The notes under the pieces are model-generated. The model had not been told where the DNA came from and searched no databases. It saw only the letters and a list, made by a program, of their open reading frames with translations. 64,000 bases of DNA from Dromiciops gliroides. Taxonomy: Eukaryota; Chordata; Mammalia; Microbiotheria; Microbiotheriidae. The position numbers were made by a program, and so were the translations under genes. Positions 57,345 to 64,000 of this stretch are shown piece after piece (position 1 is the first letter of the stretch; the number at the start of each line of letters is the position of its first letter). The stretch spans positions 87,124,382-87,188,381 of the forward strand of contig NC_057864.1 of the NCBI RefSeq assembly GCF_019393635.1. Direction: 5' to 3'.

Positions 57345-57935
57345 ATGGTACTGATGCACACTGGTAAGGCGCACATGTAATCAAAGCACCTTCTAATAAG
57401 GTTACTGGAGAGTCCTGAAGTCCTTTCATTTTTTGGAACTGTAAGACCTCTCCAAAATTTTCTTTGGAGAGTCCTCATGGCTTTCATTTTTTGGTCATGA
57501 AATATGTGCTAGAGGGCTTAGTATTTAATAAGGAACTATGATCTCTAACACAACTTCAGGTTCAGTTGAATTCCTTGACTAAGATACTGCTAGCCTAACC
57601 TTTCTTCTGACCTTCAGTCTTACATTTCAAATTACTTATTGGGCATTTCAAACAAAGTATAAAATAAATATCTGAAACACAATATATTAAAACTTGAATT
57701 CATTTTCTCCCCCCACCCCAACTTTCCTCTCTTTCCAACTTTCCTTTTGAGTATACCACCTTTTTCAAATTACCCAGACTCCCAACCTAGGTGTCATCCT
57801 GAACTACTCAAGCTCACAACCAACATCCAATTACTTGCCAAGTTCTGTCATTTCAACCACTGTGACATTTCTCCTTTAAGCCCCTTTCTCTCTTCTGACA
57901 CTTCCATCACCCTGATGCTGGAACTCATCACTTTT
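57345..57935. other. Intergenic DNA without recognised features
   Basis: Contains GGAGAGTCCT(G/C)A... TTCATTTTTTGG twice (about 57406-57435 and 57465-57492), a local duplication. Nothing else recognised. Confidence 0.4.
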
Positions 57936-57939
57936 GACT

Positions 57940-58110
57940 AATATGGAATTATGTTTTAAAGGATTGCACATATATAAGCTCTATCAAATTGCTTACTATT
58001 TTAGGGAGGGGGTTTGAGAGGGAGGGAGGGAAAGAAAGAAAATTTTTGGAATTCAAAATTGTATTTGTCTGTAAATTTTTACATGTAATTAACATATATT
58101 ATAATATATT
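57940..58110 (+). repeat. L1/HAL1 3'-end fragment
   Basis: GGATTGCACATATATAAGCTC, ATTGCTTACTATTTTAGGGAGGGGG, GGGAGGGAGGGAAAG, TTGGAATTCAAAATTG and ACATGTAATT follow the L1 3' UTR pattern. Confidence 0.78.
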
Positions 58111-58158
58111 AACATGTTTATTACTATTTCTTGACATATTTGTATCAACATTTTAACA

Positions 58159-58198
58159 CACACATATATATTATATATATTTTTATATATATTATATA

Positions 58199-58235
<37 letters not shown>
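58159..58235. repeat. (CA)(TA)n microsatellite
   Basis: Mostly TA alternation, open as Ile/Tyr frames on both strands. Confidence 0.93.
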
Positions 58236-58238
<3 letters not shown>

Positions 58239-58239
58239 T

Positions 58240-59805
58240 TATTTTACACATATTTTTGGAGGAAAACTATCTATACAGGAAAAAAAATAAAAAGACTCCT
58301 AAGCTTCACTGGTATATGAAGTCAGAGTACTACTCAGTTTTCCCCTACTGAACTTCTCTATCAAAGACATAAATTGATTTTTATGTGCTGAGGATATTCA
58401 CCATAGGCTGGACTTAAAATAAAAGTAATAAACCTCACATTGAATTGATGGGGTTGGGGTGGAATTGAGAGGGCCCCTCATGGGAAAGAGAGAAAAAGTA
58501 ACCCTTGGATCTGAGGGAAAAGTGAAGCTGATTCTGGCTATACATAGTGGAGGATGGAGGAGGTGAGTGACTTACCCTACAACAGAAGAATTTTTAAAAC
58601 CTTTTTTTTCTTGTTAAGTAGATGCTAAGCTATAATGCATGCATGCATTCCTGCGTGCATGTGTGTGGAGGGGGCGGAGCACTATGCGTGTATGTAAGTC
58701 ATTTTTCCTCCTGTATTTCAATTTTTCTGTCTTCCTAAAAATGCAATACAAAAAATGAGAACAAATCTTTTTTTCTTTTTTTAATCTAGCAAATTTTTAC
58801 TGTTTATAAACAAATAGTTACTATTTGGATGCCTTCCTCTTTTTGCCTCCTTAAAATCACTTGCAAATATTTAAAATTTCAAACCAACATGTATATTGTA
58901 CATACATACATACATATTGTATGCATATATATTGATATCCATATCCATATATACAATATGTATATGTGTATGCATATTTTTCTCAACTATTTCAGATCAT
59001 AGCTTATCTCATGAGGATATTCTGTTAAGTTAATCAGAATTTCAATTTTTCTGTGAAGACTTTTTAAAATGTTTCCTTTTAAAAATTAATCGGACTTTTG
59101 TTTGTAATTTTATTGTTGTTGTTAAAGTCATAAACAATGTTCTTTTTTTGCTTTGCTCAAGAATGATTTAATAGGCTTTTCATTTTTAGCAAGACTTTCT
59201 ATTTACCTCCTCAGGCAAACTTATTAAATCCCATCATCATGGTGAGCATTTTTACTGAGGGGAACAAAGTAGGCTTATGGTTTTGAACCTAATTTTAAAA
59301 GTACTTTAAAAATACTTCCTTTTTCAATCATTTGGTTACAGGCATATTTTTGTTGATAAGAAATGTACCGTTTCTTTTGTTCTCCTCTTTTGTCCAGAAA
59401 CCCAAAACATTTCTGATACATCCCAAGTGGGACCGGAGTATTTTCTAGTATCTCCTCAGAGAAAAGAAAGCTACAGGGCAAGAGAAGTAACCCTTCAAAA
59501 TTCCCAGTTCTTTCTAGGTTTTCCAATTAACATCACTTTAGTTTTTTCAACTTGTGTATTCTAACCTAGTTTCCCCCTCAGATATTTAGTTTCATAATTC
59601 AGTTTTGATATTTAGAATTTGTTCTTTCGGGCTTGAATTAGTTTTGATTGTGATCATTTGTCTCGTGCCAATAAAGTACTTGACTTTTTTGCCCCTTTTT
59701 TCCTGATTTCCAACTTCCTACCTTGGGTCTCGTTCATTCAACAAGATGTTTGAGTTCCTATCTACACTCCAAAGAAATGTAACAATGATCCATTGCATTA
59801 GGTAT
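58240..59805. other. Intergenic DNA without recognised features
   Basis: About 1.5 kb of unassigned AT-rich sequence. A minor (TACA)n/(ATAT)n stretch lies at 58895-58980. An 83-codon minus frame at 59275-59526 has no recognised domain. Confidence 0.35.
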
Positions 59806-59823
59806 GATTTCAACGTAATGTCC

Positions 59824-59980
59824 CTTTTATTTTATTTTATTTTTTTGGTGAGGCAGTTGGGGTTAAATGACTTGCCCAGGCTCACACAGCTAGTAAGTGT
59901 CAAGCGTCTGAGCTCAAATTTGAACTCAGGTTCTCCTGAATGCAGAGCTGGTTCTTTATCCAGTGGGTCACCTAGCTGCC
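59824..59980 (-). mobile_element. Marsupial SINE with TSD
   Basis: (TTTTA)n tail, TTTGGTGAGGCAGTTGGGG to CACCTAGCTGCCCC. CAACGTAATGTCC at about 59811 and 59982. The second copy is immediately followed by the tail of the L1 3' end. Confidence 0.93.
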
Positions 59981-60140
59981 CCAACGTAATGTCCTTTTTT
60001 TAAAAAAATAATAAAACTATTTTATTATTTTCCAGTTACATGTAGAGATAGTTTTCAGCATTTGTTTATATAAGATTTCAAATTTTAAATTTTTCTCCCT
60101 CCCTCCTCTCCCTCCCCCCCTCTCCTAGACAGCAGGCAAT

Positions 60141-60258
60141 CCGATATAGGTTATGTATGTGTGTGTGTATATGTGTATGTATGTATACATGTATATATGT
60201 GTGTATGTATGTGTGTGTATATGTACGTATATGTGTGTATATATATAACCTATATCGG
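60141..60258. repeat. Inverted repeat with TG-rich loop in the L1 3' UTR
   Basis: CCGATATAGGTTAT at 60141-60154 and its exact reverse complement ATAACCTATATCGG at 60245-60258, with 90 bp of TG/TA-rich sequence between. A CA-rich stretch follows to 60310. Confidence 0.9.
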
Positions 60259-60639
60259 ATATACATACACAAACACACATATATATATACACACACATAC
60301 ATATACATAACAACATTACATATTTCTGCATCAGTCATGCTATAAGAGAAGAATCAGAGCAATAAGGGAAAACCTCAAAATAGAAAAACAACAGCACCAA
60401 AACAAAAGAAATAGTATGGTTCAATCAGCATCCGTATTCCATAATTCTTTTTTTTTCTTGGATTTGGAGAGCCTTTTTCATCATGAAAGTTCCCCCTGGA
60501 ACTTTCTTGTACCATTGTATTGGTGAGAAGAATCAAGTCTATCATGGTTGATCAACACATAATGTTGATGATACTGTGTATAATGTTCTTCTGGTTCTGC
60601 TCATCTCACTCATCATCAGTTCATGCAAATCCTTCCAGG

Positions 60640-62735
60640 TTGATCTGAACTACTCCTACTCATCATTTCTTATAGCACAGTAGAATTCCATTACATTCAT
60701 ATACCACAACTTGTTCAGCCATTCCCCAACTGATGGGCAACCCCTCAATTTCCAATTCCTTGCCACCACAAAAAGAGCAGCTATAAATATTTTTGAACAT
60801 GTGAGTCCTTTTCCCCTTTCTATGATATCCTTGGGAAAAAGACCCAAAAGTGGTATTGCTGGGTCAAAGGGTATACACAGCTTTATAGCCCTTTGGGCAT
60901 AATTCTAAATTGATCTCCAGAATGGTTGGATCAGTTCACAGCTCCACCAACAATGCATTAGTGTTCCAATTTTTCCACAGCTTCTTCACATTTATTATTT
61001 TCCTTTTTTGTCATTTTAGCCAATCTGATAGGTGTCAGGTGGTACCTCAGAGTTGTTTTAATTTGCATCTCTCTAATCAATAGTGATTTAGAGCATTTTT
61101 TCATATGGGAATAGGGAGCTTTGATTTCTTCATCAGAAAATTGCCTGTTCATATCCTTTGACCATTTCTCAATTGGGGAATGACTTGGATTCTTATAAAT
61201 TTGATTTAGTTCCCTATATATTTCAGAAATGAGTCATTTATCACAAGTATTGGCCATGAAAAAATGTTTTCCAGCTTTCTGCATCCCTTCTAATTTTGGA
61301 TGCATTGTTTCTGTTTGTACAAAACCTTTTTAATTTAACGTAATCAAATCATTCATTTTTGCATTGCATATTATTCTCTATCCCTTCTTTGGTCATAAAC
61401 TGTTCTCCTTTTCAAAGATCTGAAAGGCAAACTCTTCCTTCCTCTCCTAATTTACCTATGGTATCACCACTTATGTCTAAATAATGTACCCATTTTGACC
61501 TTATTTCAGTATAAGGTGTAATATGTTGGTATATGGGGGGCGGCTAGGTGGCGCAGTGGATAAAGCACTGGCCCTGGATTCAGGAGTGCCTGAGTTCAAA
61601 TCTGGCCTCAGACACTTGACATTTACTAGCTGTGTGACCCTGGGCAAGTCACTTAACCCCCATTGCCCTGCAAAAACAAACAAACAAACAAACAAAAAGA
61701 AAGATGTTGGTATATGCCTAATTTCTGCAATACTATCTTCCAGTTTTCCCAGCAGTTTTTGTCAAATACTGAGTTCCTATCACAGTAGCTGGAGTCTATG
61801 GCTTTATCAAACACTATATTATTAATGTCATTTACTACTGTCTCTCCTGTGCCTAGCCTATTCCATTGATTCTCCACTCTATTTCTTAGCCAGTACCAGA
61901 TAGTTTTGATGACTGCTGCTTTATAGTCATGCTCCTGAATTTGTATAGCTAGCCCAAATTCCTGTGCATTTTTTTCATTGTTTCCCTTGATATTCTTGAC
62001 TTTTTGTTTTTCCAGATGAATTTTCTTATTAATTTTTCTAGCTCTATAAAATATTTTTTAGGTAGTCTGATTGGTATGACACCAAATAAGTAAATTTATT
62101 TAAGTAGAATTGTCATTTTTACTATGTTAGCTCTGTCTATCTATGAGCAATTGATATCTTTCCATTTATTCAGATCTGATTTGATTTGTGTGAAAAGTGT
62201 TTGGTAATTTTGTTCATAGAGTTCCTGGGTTTGTCTTGGCAAGTAGACTCCCAAGTATTTTATTTTGTCTACTGTTACATTAAATGGAATTTCTCTTTCT
62301 ATTTCTTGCTGCTGGACTTTGTTAAAGGTCATGTATAGAGATGCTGATAATTTATGTGGATTTATTTTAAATCCTGCTACTTTACTAAAGTTGTTATTTG
62401 TTTCAAGTAATTTTTGAGTTGATTTTCTAGGATTCTCTATGTATACCATCATATCATCTTCAAAGAGTGAAAGTTTTGTTTCCTCCTTGCCTATTCTAAT
62501 TCCTTTAATTCCTTTTTCTTCTCTGATTGCTAAAGCTAACATTTCTAGTACAATATTAAATAATAGAGGTGATAATGAACATCCCTCTTTCACCCCTGAT
62601 CTTATTGGGAATGCCTCTAACTTATGTCCATTACATATAATGCTTGCTGATGGTTTTAGGTAGATACTACTTATTATTTTAAGGAAAGCTCCAACTATTC
62701 CTAAGCTCTCTAGTGTTTTTATTAGGAATGGTTAT
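60640..62735 (-). pseudogene. L1 ORF2 relic (RT to C-terminus)
   Basis: ORF2p is the L1 endonuclease/reverse transcriptase; here only the RT and downstream part remain. The frame 62593-62141 contains GCSLSPLLFNIVLEMLALAI and KEETKLSLFEDDMMVYIENP, where the catalytic F-A-D-D box reads FEDD: both Asp are kept but Ala is Glu. It continues with VDKIKYLGVYLP. Beyond it the gene is broken into several frames, with the C-terminal landmarks MNRQFSDEEIKAPYSHMKKC and MQIKTTLRYHLTPIRLAKM (61152-60958) and later IFIAALFVVARNWK and WYMNVMEFYCAIRNDE (60847-60656). Inactive through frameshifts and the SINE insertion. Confidence 0.9.
61536..61703 (+). mobile_element. Young marsupial SINE with 13-bp TSD
   Basis: GGCGGCTAGGTGGCGCAGTGG to CCCATTGCCCTGC and a (CAAA)n tail. 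ATGTTGGTATATG at 61523-61535 and 61704-61716. Confidence 0.96.
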
Positions 62736-62900
62736 CCTTTTAAGCAATATCCTTTTAAGTAAAATACAATAGTTTATACTTCCCAATAATATTGATCTCT
62801 TTTAAAGAAACCCCCTTGAAACTTTTTTTAGACTATTACCATTTTTGTAGCCTTCTGCATTGACTTAGCTTAGAACCTACAATAGAATTCTTTTGAAAAT
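62736..62900. other. Unassigned junction between two L1 pieces
   Basis: About 165 bp between the minus-strand L1 and the plus-strand L1 5' end. No clear TSD for either was found. Contains a tandem TCCTTTTAAG(C/T)A phrase at 62735-62762. Confidence 0.4.
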
Positions 62901-62910
62901 ATACCCTGGG

Positions 62911-62922
62911 AAAAGATGGTGG
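62911..62922 (+). promoter_or_regulatory. YY1-like site at the L1 5' end
   Basis: AAAAGATGGTGG at the very 5' end of the L1, as in the three HAL1-like copies. Confidence 0.5.
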
Positions 62923-63475
62923 AGAGAAGCCAGTGAGTTGCCTGAGCTTTCCTTTGATTCCCTCAAAAAGAACCTTTAATCAAGCCTCTAGATGGATTCT
63001 TCAACTACAGAACCTGCAAAGAAAGAGAGACACAGTCTTCCAAACAGAGATAATTTAGAAGCCTTCAGGAAAGGTTGGTCTCACTCAGCCAAAAGGGAGG
63101 CTCAGTGCAGCACAGCACAGCATGGAGGGGGTCAGGGAAAGTCAGCAGGAAACTGTAGGCTACACCCGAACTACTGAGGCCCCTGAATCCTGGCTCAACA
63201 AGCTGGTGGCACATCTGGTCTGTGGTGAAACACACCAGTACCAGCTGAGAGGGCAGGCTGCCAGCTAGAGGGCCATCCACCGGACAGGCATAACCAGCAC
63301 TGACCATCCCAGCATGCTGGGAGCAAGCCTAGGGTGGGGAGAAATCAACAAGTCATAGAGGCCTCAGTGTAGAAAGCCAGTGACACAGCCCCTAAACCCC
63401 AGCACAAGAAGCTTGAAACAGTGACCCTGGTGCCCCCAGAGCAGACCAGAACTTTAAAAAAAAAAAAGCTGCAAT

Positions 63476-64000
63476 ATGAGTAAGAAACAAAAAATAGCTC
63501 TTGCCATTGAGAGCTTCTTTGTCAACAGGGAAGAGGCAAACACAAACTGAAAGAAGGACAATACTCTTAAATTGTCTACATGTGAAGCCCCAAGAGGGAG
63601 GATGAATTGGTCTCAAGAACAAAAAGCCTTCTTGGAAGAGCTCAAAAAGGATTTTAAAAATCAACTGAGAGAGGTAGAAGAAAAAATGGAAGAGAAATGA
63701 AATCAACACAAGAAAATTATGAAAAAAGAAAGAGCAGCTTGGAAAAGGAAGCACAAAGATTGACTGAAGAAAAAAAATTCCTTAAAAAATTCATCTAGCC
63801 AAATGGGGAAAAAAAGGGTCCATAAATATTACTGAAGAAAACAATGCCTTAAAATTAAAATTGGTCAGCTGGAAGATAATGACTCCATGAGACATCAGGA
63901 ATCAGTCAAACAGAATCAAAAGAATGAAAAAATAGAAGAAAATGTGAAATACCTCATTTGAAAGCCAAGTGACCTGGAAAACAGATCCAGGAGAGACAAT
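63476..64000 (+). pseudogene. L1 ORF1 relic (partial)
   Basis: ATG at 63476 (MSKKQKIALAIESFF) and a TGA after 24 codons. Beyond that, broken frames read NWSQEQKAFLEELKKDFKNQ-like and coiled-coil Lys/Glu sequence, ending at the window edge near the ENRSRRDN motif that opens the RRM. Parallel to ORF1 of HAL1 copy B but clearly diverged. Confidence 0.8.

Larger units (their letters stand above)
59995..62735 (-). mobile_element. L1, 5'-truncated (or inverted), 3' half
   Basis: Minus-strand L1 from the middle of the ORF2 reverse transcriptase to the 3' UTR and A tail. It includes a typical purine-rich 3' UTR (forward CCCTCCCTCCTCTCCCTCC at 60100) and ends AACTGGAAAATAATAAAATAG. A SINE (61536-61703) sits within it. 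Confidence 0.92.
62905..64000 (+). mobile_element. L1 5' end and ORF1, runs off the window
   Basis: Begins near GGGAAAAGATGGTGGAGAG with a roughly 570-bp 5' UTR, then ORF1. It is a different subfamily from the HAL1-like copies. Its opposite orientation to the neighbouring L1 3' half raises the possibility of one inverted insertion. Confidence 0.8.

Noticed and set aside
60078..60345. Tyr/His/Thr-rich frames
   Set aside because: Translations of TG/TA-rich simple sequence in the L1 3' UTR.

Overview
This window looks like gene-poor, AT-rich nuclear DNA from a marsupial. The main evidence is about twenty copies of a tRNA-derived SINE with the core CAGCTAGGTGGCGCAGTGG, a B-box-like GAGTTCAAATCC and a GGGCAAGTCACTTAACCCC block. 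I know this SINE type as abundant in marsupials, especially Australian lineages (WSINE/MAR type); the exact species cannot be read from here. L1 elements, ORF2-less L1 relatives (HAL1-like), RTE/BovB-type LINEs and several LTR retrotransposons fill much of the rest. I found no intact host protein-coding gene, no tRNA or rRNA gene and no CRISPR array. Most open reading frames are microsatellite, SINE or antisense translations.

Layout. 0-6 kb: a hAT-like repeat end, a (CA)(GA) microsatellite, SINEs and a minus-strand RPL27 retropseudogene (5294-5911) that carries a (GAA)n tract and has a 16-bp target-site duplication (TSD). 6.4-10.2 kb: a complete but non-autonomous endogenous retrovirus (ERV) on the minus strand. 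It has two 358-bp LTRs differing at 4 positions, a CTGG TSD, a primer-binding site resembling tRNA-Arg(UCG), a splice-donor-like GGGTAAG, a 292-codon ORF from its ATG and a polypurine tract, but no recognisable pol. It splits an older SINE. 12-17.3 kb: a 587-bp solo LTR (GATT TSD), a GAPDH retropseudogene cut by a 419-bp solo LTR, and an inverted relative of that LTR. 17.6-20.5 kb: a plus-strand HAL1-like element. 20.5-37 kb: SINEs, MIR/L2-like relics, microsatellites and LTR-like segments near 29.5-30.0 and 34.9-35.4 kb. 37.7-42.25 kb: an older unassigned repeat interrupted by a full-length minus-strand HAL1-like element with a nearly open ORF1. 42-49 kb: SINEs, microsatellites and an unexplained A-rich tract. 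49-53.7 kb: a degraded L1-like piece, an RTE/BovB 3' fragment, a further LTR and a second APE-type non-LTR reverse-transcriptase fragment. 53.9-55.9 kb: a third HAL1-like element without ORF1. 60-64 kb: the 3' half of an L1 on the minus strand, followed by an L1 5' end and broken ORF1 on the plus strand that runs off the window.

The interest here is in how the elements parasitise and remodel one another. The ORF2-less L1 family carries a captured antisense SINE at the same internal place in three copies. SINE tails split into poly(A)/L1-type and RTE-tail types. TSD and tail sequences have grown into long microsatellites. One SINE shows a strong T-to-C mutation cluster. The young ERV, with its unusual two-membrane-segment, proline-rich, degenerate-zinc-knuckle ORF, is the best candidate for something undescribed. 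All family names are from recognition only; no database search was run.
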